Assembly (NCBI GenBank): GCA_018659585.1 | Contig: JABJMC010000017.1 | Location: 1-39,518 of the forward strand | Source: Candidatus Peregrinibacteria bacterium | Lineage (GTDB): Bacteria; Patescibacteriota; Gracilibacteria; UBA1369; UBA12473 | Direction: 5' to 3' | DNA: 39,518 bases | Shown here: piece by piece, positions 1-7,927 of the stretch | Layout: the number at the start of each line of letters is the position of its first letter | Numbering within the stretch: position 1 is the stretch's first letter | Translations under genes and position numbers: made by a program | Notes under the pieces: generated by a model | What the model saw: the letters and a program-made list of their open reading frames with translations, nothing else | Told to the model about the DNA's origin: nothing | Database searches by the model: none

Positions 1-1692
1 GAACCACAAATTTTGGATGAATTACAGGAACGATTTAAATATATTTCTGTGGATGAGTATCAGGATACAAATCACGCTCAGTACGTGTTTATAAAAAAAC
101 TGGCGGAAAAATATCGAAACTTATGTGTAGTGGGTGATGATTGGCAATCTATTTATAGTTGGCGTGGGGCTACGATGCGCAATATTTTGGATTTTGAAAA
201 AGACTATAAAGAGGCCAAGGTTATAAAACTGGAACAAAACTATCGTTCAACTGCGGTGATTTTGGATGCCAGTGATGCCATTATTCGAAAAAACAAATCT
301 CGAACTGATAAAAAATTATGGACCGCCCAAAAAGGTGGCGAGAAAATTCGTATTTGGGAAGCCATGGATGAACGAGATGAAGGCAGTATGATTACGAAAG
401 AGGTTCAGCGTCTACTTTTAGAACATGAGAAACCTGATTATCGTGATTTTGCAGTGCTTTATCGGACCAATGCTCAATCTCGTGTAATTGAAGAATCTAT
501 GATGCGTTATGGAATTCCTTATCGAATTGTGGGGGGTGTTAAATTTTACAAGCGCAAGGAAATTAAAGATGTTTTGTCTTATATGCGTTTGATTGAAAAC
601 CCAGCGGATACAGTGAGTTTGCTTAGAATTATAAACACGCCACCACGCAAAATTGGCAGTCGCACTCTGGAGGTTTTGCATGATTTAAGTCGAGCGCGGG
701 GTGATGAACCACTTTACTCGATTATTCGAGATCTTGAAGCGATTGCGGAAAACCGTTTTCCAGAAACAAAAGTAAAAACTTTGAAACGATTTTTTGATTT
801 AATTCTGAAACTACAAAAAGTGAATAAAGAATATCCAGCCTCTGGAGTAATTAAACATTTTTTGGAAGAAAGTGGTTATAAAGAATTTTTATTAGATGGT
901 AGTTCAGAAGGAGAAACTAGATTTGAAAACGTGCAGGAATTAATTTCTGTGGCGAGTAAATATGACAAATTGGAGCCAGGAATTTCATTATCAACTTTTT
1001 TGGAGGAAGTAGCTTTGATTTCGGATTTAGATAAAATTGATGATCGGGATAATGCACTGACTTTGATGACTTTGCATTCGGCTAAAGGGTTAGAATTTAG
1101 AAATGTTTTTATTTGTGGGATGGAAGAAGGAGTTTTTCCACATTCCAGAAGTATGTTTGATCCCAATGAATTAGAAGAAGAGAGGCGGTTAATGTACGTG
1201 GGATTAACGCGAGCCATGGAGCGTGCTTATCTGTTATATGCAGAAAGAAGACTTTTGTATGGTGATATGAAGCAAAATGCGCCATCACAATTTTTGCGAG
1301 ATTTGCCAGATGAATTATTGGAAACAAACTACGATGATGACTCTATTTTATCTGAAGCCGCCCAGGAAGTTGGTGGGATTTTGGGTAAATATATGACGCG
1401 CAAAGGTGACAAACGCTATGGTGGCATGAAGCGAGTCCCAGTAGAAAAAGCCACTGGATTTTACGCTGATCAAGAACCGATTTACGATGGGGTGGATGAA
1501 TTGCCAGATGATGGATTGTCTGGGCCAGGAGACACAATTGAATATTCGCCAGGAGATCGGGTGCACCACCACACTTTTGGAGAAGGTGTAGTGGCTAGTG
1601 TGCAGGGTGGAGTGATTACTGTGGCATTTAAAGATGCGAAGCATGGGGTTAAAAAATTGGCGGCTAGTGTGGCGCCGCTGAAAAAAATATAG
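1..1692 (+). CDS. pcrA: UvrD/PcrA-type DNA helicase, C-terminal part (5' end outside window)
   Basis: Superfamily 1A 3'-5' helicase of DNA repair and replication. The frame is open back to base 1 (codons for EPQI precede the first possible start, a TTG at 13), so the N-terminal Walker A half lies upstream. Visible motifs: II as DEYQDTN (about 52-72), III as VVGDDWQSIYSWRG (about 130-173), IV as EQNYRS, V as TLHSAKGLEF (about 1072), VI as EEERRLMYVGLTRA (about 1174). Motif V lies about 183 residues after the conserved IPYR segment, so a full 2B subdomain is present, including TPPRKIGSRTLE. The C-terminus (about 1550-1690) has GDRVHHHTFGEGVV and ends KKLAASVAPLKKI. This matches the Tudor-like RNA polymerase-binding tail of PcrA. 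A second, aberrant UvrD lies at 24433-26328. Function is certain; pcrA rather than uvrD or rep is chosen from the tail. Confidence 0.95.
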   Translation, partial: EPQILDELQERFKYISVDEYQDTNHAQYVFIKKLAEKYRNLCVVGDDWQSIYSWRGATMRNILDFEKDYKEAKVIKLEQNYRSTAVILDASDAIIRKNKSRTDKKLWTAQKGGEKIRIWEAMDERDEGSMITKEVQRLLLEHEKPDYRDFAVLYRTNAQSRVIEESMMRYGIPYRIVGGVKFYKRKEIKDVLSYMRLIENPADTVSLLRIINTPPRKIGSRTLEVLHDLSRARGDEPLYSIIRDLEAIAENRFPETKVKTLKRFFDLILKLQKVNKEYPASGVIKHFLEESGYKEFLLDGSSEGETRFENVQELISVASKYDKLEPGISLSTFLEEVALISDLDKIDDRDNALTLMTLHSAKGLEFRNVFICGMEEGVFPHSRSMFDPNELEEERRLMYVGLTRAMERAYLLYAERRLLYGDMKQNAPSQFLRDLPDELLETNYDDDSILSEAAQEVGGILGKYMTRKGDKRYGGMKRVPVEKATGFYADQEPIYDGVDELPDDGLSGPGDTIEYSPGDRVHHHTFGEGVVASVQGGVITVAFKDAKHGVKKLAASVAPLKKI

Positions 1693-1763
1693 AAAAAAAT
1701 GGGAATTTGACTGTTTTTTCTTAGCTGGAGGGAACCTTTTTGGATACATGATCCAAAGGAGGC

Positions 1764-1792
1764 TTGACAAATAAGGGGTTTCTTAGTAGATT
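1764..1792 (+). promoter_or_regulatory. sigma70-type promoter of the gene at 1823
   Basis: A perfect -35 TTGACA (1764-1769), a 17-nt spacer and -10 TAGATT (1787-1792). Transcription should start near 1799, leaving a leader of about 24 nt. The leader is C-rich (CCAACCCTAC, TCCACCCTTA) and has no Shine-Dalgarno sequence. The same promoter style precedes the unknown genes at 15731, 17644 and 7869. Confidence 0.75.
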
Positions 1793-1822
1793 AACCAACC
1801 CTACTAATAATCCACCCTTAAG

Positions 1823-2350
1823 ATGAGTAGTCTTACTACCCTTGACCCTGATGCAGGACGAGAGTCCTCTTCGGAAGAAGCACACAGGAAAGTTGATGGA
1901 GCAGCTCTTTTAGATGCAGCTTTGATTTCTTTTAATGTCACTGAACCTGATGCTGTTGATGAACCGGAGGATATTGCTGAGAAATGTAATCCATCAAAAG
2001 ATAGTGAAGAAGAAATTTTAGACGAATTAGATGGTGTTTCAAAAGGGTTAAGAACTGTTTTAGAACAGCCACAGTTTAATCCAAATTATATGCGGGAGGG
2101 CCAAGAAGCAGCGGCCAAAGTAGTAACTCGTTTGTTAAGAAAGCGCGGGTATGAAGCTACGACATTAGAAGAACCGCAACCAGGGATCCGAATGACTGAC
2201 TTGGAAGGATTTTTAACTGAGGCTCAAAAGCTAGTAATAGATTGGTTTGCGCAAGTAGAAGAGAATGGTGCTCATTTAAGTCTACGAACTATTTCTGAAG
2301 AAGTTGGTGACGTTCGAGCGATTATTGATGCTTGTTTAGAAAATAGATAA
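1823..2350 (+). CDS. unknown acidic protein, 175 aa
   Basis: I do not recognise this protein. The first 65 residues are acidic and probably disordered (SSSEEAHRK, DEPEDIAEK, DSEEEILDELDG). The rest (about 66-175) is predicted mainly helical, with two apparent helical units: QEAAAKVVTRLLRKRGYEA, and a C-terminal unit from the FLTEAQKLVIDWF segment to the end. There is no signal peptide or membrane segment, so it should be cytoplasmic. It is a single-gene unit with its own strong promoter (1764-1792) and a strong terminator (2352-2380), which suggests substantial expression. The ATG at 1823 fits the predicted transcription start about 24 nt upstream. No ribosome binding site is visible. The promoter and ACCCT leader link it to the other unknown genes here (15351-15731, 17644-21957). 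Confidence 0.75.
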   Translation: MSSLTTLDPDAGRESSSEEAHRKVDGAALLDAALISFNVTEPDAVDEPEDIAEKCNPSKDSEEEILDELDGVSKGLRTVLEQPQFNPNYMREGQEAAAKVVTRLLRKRGYEATTLEEPQPGIRMTDLEGFLTEAQKLVIDWFAQVEENGAHLSLRTISEEVGDVRAIIDACLENR

Positions 2351-2351
2351 A

Positions 2352-2380
2352 GCGGCCCGCAGAATTGGGGCCGCCTTTTT
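2352..2380 (+). terminator. rho-independent terminator after 1823-2350
   Basis: GCGGCCC (2352-2358) pairs with GGGCCGC (2368-2374) across a 9-nt loop, followed by TTTTT (2376-2380). The minus-strand reading is followed by a broken T tract (TTTATCTATTTT), so it may also stop transcription from the converging lipoprotein gene ending at 2437. Confidence 0.9.
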
Positions 2381-2436
2381 GAGGTGGTTTTTTGAGGTGG
2401 GGCGGAGGGGCGAGCGCTATGGACGCACGGATCGTG

Positions 2437-4509
2437 CTACCAGCTTTCGCCGTAGGGGCCGCCGTAGGCTCCTTTGTGATTGCGGGTTCCGTCGGAGTTG
2501 TTGTAGGAGGAACTGGAATTGCCGGCATTGAGGCAGGGAGATCCGGGCTGCAGAGTGAAGTCGTGGTTGGTCGGATCGGTGAAGAGCGGATCTTCGGTGG
2601 TGTTGCCGGTCCCCGGGGTGACGTAAACACTCCAATCACCATGATCGTTGTCATAGTTGGTGTTGTAGTCACTGGTCAGGGTGTAAGCGGGATCATCCAG
2701 GTGTAGGCCGTAGTAGGAATGCCCCATGAAAATGGAGTTTTCCACATGACCATAGCCGCTGGTGATCCAAACACCGCCATAGCCTTCGGAGTAGAAGACT
2801 GAGTTGTAGAGAGTGAACTCAGCGTCATTGCTGACATTCAGACCAGAATGGTCCGCATCCAACACAACCAGGTTGGATAACTCGGCTTGCGTGGTGGCCC
2901 CGCCCATCATGATCCCGTAACTATCAGCTCCTTCGATGCGGACGTTGTGTACGACCGCGCCGGGACTGTTTTCGATGATGATGCCCGTGTAGGACACGGT
3001 CACCGGAAGGTAGAGCTGACGCAGAGTGAGAGCAGCTCCGGTCATGACAATGACGCGGCCACCAACTCCATGCACGGTGAACCCCTCGAGAACCGTGGCG
3101 CTGGTCTCGTTGTTTTCAGCCAACACGGTTTGGTCGTACATGTCGGTTCCCACTCCGTAGAGATGGGTTGCCTCCCAGCCATCGAGCGAACGCACGGTGA
3201 TGTCTTCGCCGACAAAGACCAAGTCTTCGTAGTAGTTGCCAGCTTCCACGCACACGATTTCGGAGGTAACAGCCAAGTCAATGGCCTCCTGGATGGTGGA
3301 GATTTCGAGCGGGACCGTGTAGTCACAGTCGTTGGGGTCGGGGCAGAAATCGCTACTGGAGCAATCCTGATCAACCCCGTCGCACTCGATTTCGGTGGCG
3401 CTAGGGGAAATGGTGGCATCGGAGTCGTTGCAATCCCCACCATGTTCGGTGTAGCCATCCCCGTCATCGTCGTAACTGTCTGTGCCCTCGTCGATGAGGC
3501 TATCGCAGTCATTGTCCCAGGCATCTTCCTGTTCTGGGGCGCCGGGATAAATCTGCGAATGGGAGTCGTTGCAGTCTTCGCCAAGGCAATCCGCACCAAC
3601 TCCATACCCATCACCGTCGTTGTCGAGACAGTCTGGGGTGGTGTCGTCGTCAGACTGGGGATCTGAGTCGTCATCAGCCAGGTCGTCATCGCCCCAGGTG
3701 TCGTCGTCGGAGTCGCTGTCGTCGTCGCCGGGATCAACGTCATCGTCATCCCCCAACGGCTCGTCCGGCGACCCGTCCCCATCACAATCGATATAGCCAT
3801 GGTGGCCATACCAACAGCCAGTCTGAAAATCCACGTGTCCAGACATGGGCTCAGGCACCGCGCCATCACCGTCCTTGTAAAAGGCAAAATGAAGGTGCGT
3901 GCCAGGATGTTCGGGACAGGCGCTACCCAGCACATAACCCGAGTTTCCACACAGACCGATCACGTCGTTCTGCGTCACTTCCTGACCAGCGTAAACCTGG
4001 GCTTCATCAAAGTGGGCGTAACGGGACTTGTACCCCTGACCGTGATCAATGAGCACGTAGTTTCCGTAGCCATCATCGTCGTAGCCAACCACTTCCACGG
4101 TTCCCTCGCGGACCGGATAGATCGGCTTGCGCCAGGGATCGCAGCCCGCGAGCGCAAAGTCCAAGGCGTACCGATCATCGACCCAGTCGTAGCCGTAGTC
4201 CATGTGCGAGCCCTCGTTGTAGCTCCGCGTGAGCTGCCAAGCCTCCCCTTCCAAGAAAGGAAGCTGCAACTCGCTGGTCGGACCACCGACACCGTCGGCG
4301 TCGTCATCGGAACCCACGTCGTCATCCGAGAGCAGGTCGTCGTCGCCAAAGTCATCGTCGGACTGACTGTCATCATCGCCGTTGCTCTGACTCCAGTCTG
4401 GCTCGTCCACGTAGTCCTTGCCTCCGGCCTGGCCCGTGTTGCTGACACTCAGGCAGCCCGGCAAAAAGCCGGCCAACCACCAAATCACAATCCACTTGTT
4501 TTTGGGCAT
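2437..4509 (-). CDS. GC-rich lipoprotein: M23-like domain, Asp-rich MopE-type repeats, parallel beta-helix
   Basis: Predicted secreted lipoprotein of 690 aa. Residues 1-19 form a lipoprotein signal ending LPGC (lipidated Cys19). An Asp-rich stretch (44-72) leads to an M23/LytM-like domain (about 88-215) with ALDF, YGNYVLIDHG, YAHF and the paired zinc motif HLH (205-207). The HxxxD motif that normally supplies the first zinc ligand reads R113-Y-A-L-D117, so peptidase activity is uncertain. Next come a second Asp-rich tract (252-290) and two MopE-like metal-binding repeats (about 291-390: DNDGDGYGVGADC, DDDGDGYTEHGGDCND). About residues 400-690 form a right-handed beta-helix (TIQEAIDLAV, then repeating short strands). 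It follows the lipoprotein gene at 4987 by 22 nt. Base composition is clearly more GC-rich than all neighbours. Its start has a strong Shine-Dalgarno site, the only one I found here. Such architectures are familiar from Myxococcota and relatives, so I infer horizontal acquisition. Confidence 0.9.
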   Translation of the reverse strand: MPKNKWIVIWWLAGFLPGCLSVSNTGQAGGKDYVDEPDWSQSNGDDDSQSDDDFGDDDLLSDDDVGSDDDADGVGGPTSELQLPFLEGEAWQLTRSYNEGSHMDYGYDWVDDRYALDFALAGCDPWRKPIYPVREGTVEVVGYDDDGYGNYVLIDHGQGYKSRYAHFDEAQVYAGQEVTQNDVIGLCGNSGYVLGSACPEHPGTHLHFAFYKDGDGAVPEPMSGHVDFQTGCWYGHHGYIDCDGDGSPDEPLGDDDDVDPGDDDSDSDDDTWGDDDLADDDSDPQSDDDTTPDCLDNDGDGYGVGADCLGEDCNDSHSQIYPGAPEQEDAWDNDCDSLIDEGTDSYDDDGDGYTEHGGDCNDSDATISPSATEIECDGVDQDCSSSDFCPDPNDCDYTVPLEISTIQEAIDLAVTSEIVCVEAGNYYEDLVFVGEDITVRSLDGWEATHLYGVGTDMYDQTVLAENNETSATVLEGFTVHGVGGRVIVMTGAALTLRQLYLPVTVSYTGIIIENSPGAVVHNVRIEGADSYGIMMGGATTQAELSNLVVLDADHSGLNVSNDAEFTLYNSVFYSEGYGGVWITSGYGHVENSIFMGHSYYGLHLDDPAYTLTSDYNTNYDNDHGDWSVYVTPGTGNTTEDPLFTDPTNHDFTLQPGSPCLNAGNSSSSYNNSDGTRNHKGAYGGPYGESW

Positions 4510-4515
4510 TTTAGT

Positions 4516-4521
4516 CTCCTT
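4516..4521 (-). promoter_or_regulatory. strong Shine-Dalgarno site of the GC-rich lipoprotein gene
   Basis: AAGGAG on the minus strand, 6 nt before the ATG at 4509. It is notable because no comparably clear purine-rich site precedes the other starts in the window. It also confirms the chosen start. Confidence 0.8.
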
Positions 4522-4531
4522 TCATGAGATG

Positions 4532-4987
4532 TTAGCCCGTTCGGAACGATTGTTGGATCTGCGTCACCTGGTCTAAATGCCCTGGTGTTGTCGCTGAGTA
4601 ATAAGCACTAAACCCAATTATTTCCTCTCCTAAATTATAATAATAAACCTGAAAATCACTCATAAAACTACCTTTTTTTATCATAACTGGAAGGCCGTGT
4701 AATTCAACAAAATCTACGACCATTTCCAAAAAGTCGTCATCCAGTTCAAATCCAATTTGAAGTTGCTCAAAATCACTAGCTTGAGTCTCAAATAAAGCCA
4801 TTTTTAGGCTGGGATTTTCTAAAGAATCCCAAAATTGAACTTCGTCATGACTTTTGGTAACGCTCCAATCGACCGGATACTCCAATACAAATCGGTCATC
4901 TGGGTCCTGATAAATTAGAGTCTCCAAATCCGCTCGTATACAACCAACGAACGTTAATAAAACAATAATAAAAGTAAGTTTTTTCAT
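4532..4987 (-). CDS. small lipoprotein with PsbP-like domain
   Basis: Predicted lipoprotein of 151 aa. The ATG at 4987 gives a classic signal: MKK, a hydrophobic run and the lipobox TFVGC, lipidated at Cys16. An in-frame TTG at 5017 would add ten residues before the signal and is less likely. The mature part opens with DDRFVLEYPVDWSV, a pattern seen in PsbP-like and DUF1795-type lipoproteins (F-x-L-x-YP-x-x-W). It continues as a mixed alpha/beta domain, consistent with that fold. No catalytic residues can be named. It is upstream of and probably co-transcribed with the GC-rich lipoprotein (22-nt gap), but it has the AT-rich composition of the host genome and no Shine-Dalgarno site. A function at the outer face of the membrane is inferred only from the signal. 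Confidence 0.8.
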   Translation of the reverse strand: MKKLTFIIVLLTFVGCIRADLETLIYQDPDDRFVLEYPVDWSVTKSHDEVQFWDSLENPSLKMALFETQASDFEQLQIGFELDDDFLEMVVDFVELHGLPVMIKKGSFMSDFQVYYYNLGEEIIGFSAYYSATTPGHLDQVTQIQQSFRTG

Positions 4988-5035
4988 AAAATAATTTTTA
5001 AGGAGCCTATCTTTCAAAGGTCTTTTCTTAAATTC

Positions 5036-5044
5036 ATATTAGCA
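5036..5044 (-). promoter_or_regulatory. possible extended -10 promoter for the lipoprotein pair
   Basis: On the minus strand TGC followed by TAATAT (5044-5036), an extended -10 shape with no convincing -35. A start near 5029 would leave about 40 nt before the ATG at 4987. Confidence 0.35.
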
Positions 5045-5115
5045 ACTCTTCATTACGAAAACTTAAACAAAAAATGAACGGAAAATTAAAAAAACATGAA
5101 CAAATTCTTTCAAAA

Positions 5116-5144
5116 TTGTTCAAAACACTGATTTCCGCTATACT
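5116..5144 (+). promoter_or_regulatory. promoter of the ymdB-ctp operon
   Basis: TTGTTC (5116-5121), a 17-nt spacer and TATACT (5139-5144). Only 9 nt separate the -10 box from the ATG at 5154, so the leader would be about 2-4 nt and the mRNA nearly leaderless. Confidence 0.65.
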
Positions 5145-5153
5145 CCTCCCGTT

Positions 5154-5933
5154 ATGCGAATTCTATTTTTAGGAGACATTGTGGGTCGCCCAGGTCGAGA
5201 AGCCGTTAAAAAACTTTTACCGGCTATTAAAGATGAACATTCGCCACATTTTATTATTGCGAATGCGGAAAATGTAAGTCATGGCAAAGGTATGAATTCA
5301 CGACATTATGAAGAGCTCAAAAAAGCGGGGATTGATTTTTTTACATCTGGAAATCACATTTGGCAGCAGCATAATATTTTTGAAATTATGGATAAGTCAG
5401 AAACTGATATTTTAAGGCCAGCTAATTATCCCAAAGGAAATCCTGGTCGTGGCTATCGGATCGTGGAAGGTCCTTTAATGAAAAAAATACTTATAATTAA
5501 TTTGCAAGGAAGAGTTTTTGTAAAAGATGATTTGGATTGTCCTTTCCGTAAATTAGACGAAATTTTGGAGGAAACCCAAAGTGAAGATCTTGATTATATT
5601 TTTGTGGATTTTCACGCTGAAGCAACTTCTGAAAAAATCTGTTTGGGCTTGTATGCTGACGGACGAGTTTCTGCAATAATTGGCACTCATACACATGTGA
5701 TGACGGCTGATGAAAGGCTGCTCCCCAAAGGGACTGCTTATATTACGGATGCTGGTTTTGTGGGGCTTACTAATTCCGCCCTTGGAATTGATCCTGAACC
5801 GGTTATTAAACAATTTTTAACGCAAATGCCGGTTAAACATACTATTACCGAAGACTCGCCTGTTACTCTAAATGCCGTTATAATCGATTGCGAAAAAAGA
5901 GGAGCAACCTCTATAAAAAGGATTTATTCTTAA
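5154..5933 (+). CDS. ymdB: YmdB/TIGR00282-family metallophosphoesterase
   Basis: Calcineurin-like phosphoesterase of the YmdB family. In Bacillus the family hydrolyses 2',3'-cyclic AMP and influences RNA turnover and biofilm or colony behaviour. The metal ligands typical of the family are all visible: GDIVG (Asp8), NAEN (Glu39, Asn40), GNHIW (Asn67, His68), DFHAEATSEK (His154) and GTHTHV (His179, His181). The length of 259 aa is normal for the family. It is the first gene of a two-gene unit with the Ctp protease, whose start is 12 nt after this stop. The promoter lies so close to the ATG that the transcript should be almost leaderless. It is cytoplasmic, as no signal or membrane segment is seen. 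Confidence 0.93.
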   Translation: MRILFLGDIVGRPGREAVKKLLPAIKDEHSPHFIIANAENVSHGKGMNSRHYEELKKAGIDFFTSGNHIWQQHNIFEIMDKSETDILRPANYPKGNPGRGYRIVEGPLMKKILIINLQGRVFVKDDLDCPFRKLDEILEETQSEDLDYIFVDFHAEATSEKICLGLYADGRVSAIIGTHTHVMTADERLLPKGTAYITDAGFVGLTNSALGIDPEPVIKQFLTQMPVKHTITEDSPVTLNAVIIDCEKRGATSIKRIYS

Positions 5934-5945
5934 ATTTAATTTTTC

Positions 5946-7154
5946 ATGGCTCGCTTCAGACAACCAAAACGTTCGTTTTTCTCTCTCGTAATATTGGTTT
6001 TGATTGGTGTTTTTGTTGGATGGAAATTGGCTCTTTATAGTGTTAGCGATGAATTAAATGGAATTACTGATGAACAGGATGTTTATCCTCTTAATTTAAG
6101 TCTTTTTTGGGAAACATATGAGATTTTGGAAGATGGTTATGTAGATGTGTTGGCTTTGGATGAAGAGCAGCAATTATATGGTTCGATTAAAGGGATGGTA
6201 GATGCTTTGGATGATCCGTTTACAGTTTTTATGACTCCTTCGGAAACTAATGATTTTCGACATAGCTTAGAAGGTGAATACGTAGGAATTGGAGCGGAAT
6301 TAACTATTAAAAATGGTGATTTAGTGGTGATTGCTCCGTTAAAAGGCTCTCCTGCTGAAGAGGCTGGGTTATTGCCAGCTGATGTGGTTTATTTAATTGA
6401 TGGTAATTTAGTGGCAGAAATGACTTTGTTCGAATCTATTACCTCCATTCGAGGGGAAGAAGGAACCACGGTAATCCTAACTGTTTTACGAGAAGATGAA
6501 AAAGAACCAGTGGAATTAGAAATTGAACGCGCTCAAGTTGATGTCCCGTCTGTAGAAGTTACTTATTATGGTGATGACGAAGAATTAGTACACATTGTTA
6601 TTTCACAATTTAATGACGATACGGAAGTGGAGTTTGAAGAAGTGGTGCAAGAAATTTTGTTAAAAGATATCGAAGGAGTGATGCTGGATGTGCGTTATAA
6701 CGGTGGTGGTTACTTGGATGTAGCCGTGGATATTTTGTCTGACTTTATTGAAGGAAAAGATAAAGCCGTGATTACTAAACAACGTGATGAGGCTAATAAT
6801 GAAATTTTCTATACCAATGCTTCTTCTCGATTAGCAGATTTACCAGTGGTGGTTTTGATTAATGAAGGTTCTGCTTCTGCTTCAGAAATCCTAGCGGGAG
6901 CAATTCAAGATTATGAACGCGGAATTTTGATTGGAGAAACTACTTTTGGGAAAGGAAGTGTTCAAGTGGTGGATGTTTTGGATGATGGTTCTAGTTTGCG
7001 CTACACCATTGCTAAATGGCACACTCCGCTTGATCGTTCAATTGATGATGTTGGAATTGACCCTGACATAGTCGTGGAATACACCAAAGAGAATCGTGAA
7101 AACGATGAAGATCCGCAATTAGACGCGGCTATCGAATATCTTCAGGAGCTGTAG
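5946..7154 (+). CDS. C-terminal processing protease (S41 family, CtpA-like)
   Basis: Membrane-anchored serine protease of 402 aa acting outside the membrane. An N-terminal hydrophobic segment (about 11-30) serves as signal anchor. A short helical region with DALDDPFTVFMTP follows, then a PDZ domain (about 108-198, GSPAEEAGLLPADVVYLIDG), then the S41 catalytic core (about 205-385). The nucleophile lies in NEGSASASE (Ser311 most likely) and the general-base lysine in TTFGKGSVQ (Lys336). The 25-residue spacing is the one expected for the Ser/Lys dyad. It is co-transcribed with ymdB. Its 3' end overlaps the converging gene 7129-7869 by 26 nt. The substrate is unknown; the family trims periplasmic, wall or exported proteins. 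Confidence 0.93.
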   Translation: MARFRQPKRSFFSLVILVLIGVFVGWKLALYSVSDELNGITDEQDVYPLNLSLFWETYEILEDGYVDVLALDEEQQLYGSIKGMVDALDDPFTVFMTPSETNDFRHSLEGEYVGIGAELTIKNGDLVVIAPLKGSPAEEAGLLPADVVYLIDGNLVAEMTLFESITSIRGEEGTTVILTVLREDEKEPVELEIERAQVDVPSVEVTYYGDDEELVHIVISQFNDDTEVEFEEVVQEILLKDIEGVMLDVRYNGGGYLDVAVDILSDFIEGKDKAVITKQRDEANNEIFYTNASSRLADLPVVVLINEGSASASEILAGAIQDYERGILIGETTFGKGSVQVVDVLDDGSSLRYTIAKWHTPLDRSIDDVGIDPDIVVEYTKENRENDEDPQLDAAIEYLQEL

Positions 7155-7869
7155 GGTCCTCTTTTAACCATTCCCCATCTGGAGAAACTAACCCAGCTGC
7201 TCTTAAAAACCGAGCTAGAGCTTTGGCTGAAGGAGTGAAATCACCGGGCAGATTGCTGGTCGAAGGCATTAAGCTCTGCGCAAAATTACCAACTGGAAGA
7301 ACTCCTTTTTTTAAATGACGAAAAGCTTCTCGGCCTAAATTAGCCACTGTAAAACGATCATCTCCATCTGGGCTTAATTGAGCGAACCGATTACGAATTC
7401 TAGCTAAATTCCCCAAAGCGGATCTATCAAAACTCAAAGGTGTGCCATTTCTTTTGCCAACTCGCCTTATTCCATCAATTACTGCTATTAAATCACTTTC
7501 GGCTTGTAATTTACTATCCCCTAAAATCATTTCTAAAAATCGCTGCAACTTCCACTCTTCTAATTTATCGTCTGACCCTGCAAACATTTTAACTAGGAAG
7601 GTGGCTATTTTTTTTGCTTGGTTTTCAAGAGAAGCCATTTCTTTTAATTCGTCATGACTTAAAGGCGCTCTGTCTCCCCTTATAATAGTAGATTGGATAA
7701 CTAAAACATGTCCATGCAGTTTTAATAAATAACTAATCGCTACACGCATGGATTCTAAAGTTTCTGAGAGCGAGGCATCATTAATTTCACCCACCTTTAG
7801 TACGTGTGGATGATTAGAAGTATCTACTTCAGGGGTGTCTGTTCTTTCTTTTAAAGAATCTCGATCCAA
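7129..7869 (-). CDS. unknown helical protein, 246 aa
   Basis: Not recognised. It is a soluble, probably all-helical protein with no signal. The N-terminus (1-35) is polar, then helices run through SETLESMRVAISYLLKLHG, LENQAKKIATFLVKMF and LQAESDLIAVIDGIRRVG. The C-terminal part (about 150-235) contains ALGNLARIRNRF, GREAFRHLKKGVLP and a last unit, PSAKALARFLRAAGLVSPDG. That final unit resembles a small helix-turn-helix but no family can be named. The start is a TTG at 7869, the only start close to the promoter at 7896-7924. The next in-frame Met falls inside the domain. It has its own TTGACA promoter right after the prsW stop, so it can be expressed separately from the RuBisCO-prsW genes. Its 3' end overlaps ctp by 26 nt, tail to tail. 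Confidence 0.7.
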   Translation of the reverse strand: MDRDSLKERTDTPEVDTSNHPHVLKVGEINDASLSETLESMRVAISYLLKLHGHVLVIQSTIIRGDRAPLSHDELKEMASLENQAKKIATFLVKMFAGSDDKLEEWKLQRFLEMILGDSKLQAESDLIAVIDGIRRVGKRNGTPLSFDRSALGNLARIRNRFAQLSPDGDDRFTVANLGREAFRHLKKGVLPVGNFAQSLMPSTSNLPGDFTPSAKALARFLRAAGLVSPDGEWLKEDPTAPEDIR

Positions 7870-7895
7870 AAAAAAATGTTTAAAACTAAGGAGTC

Positions 7896-7924
7896 TTTTT
7901 ATCCTTTTAAAGAGACTTTGTCAA
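7896..7924 (-). promoter_or_regulatory. sigma70-type promoter of the gene at 7869
   Basis: Minus strand: perfect TTGACA (7924-7919), 17-nt spacer, TAAAAA (7901-7896). Expected start near 7889, about 20 nt before the TTG start codon. The -35 box begins 3 nt after the prsW stop codon. Confidence 0.65.
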
Positions 7925-7927
7925 ACT

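Noticed and set aside
3660-4380. GTC/GAC trinucleotide-rich stretches as a microsatellite or CRISPR-like array
   Set aside because: The repeats encode Asp-rich linkers with irregular spacing and no conserved spacer structure.
2392-4527. Long plus-strand frames opposite the GC-rich lipoprotein gene
   Set aside because: They are shadows of GC-rich, GAC/GTC-repetitive coding sequence. Only the minus strand gives a lipobox, M23, MopE and beta-helix domains and a Shine-Dalgarno site.
4988-5017. TTG at 5017 as the start of the PsbP-like lipoprotein
   Set aside because: It would put ten polar residues before the lipoprotein signal. The ATG at 4987 gives a standard signal peptide.
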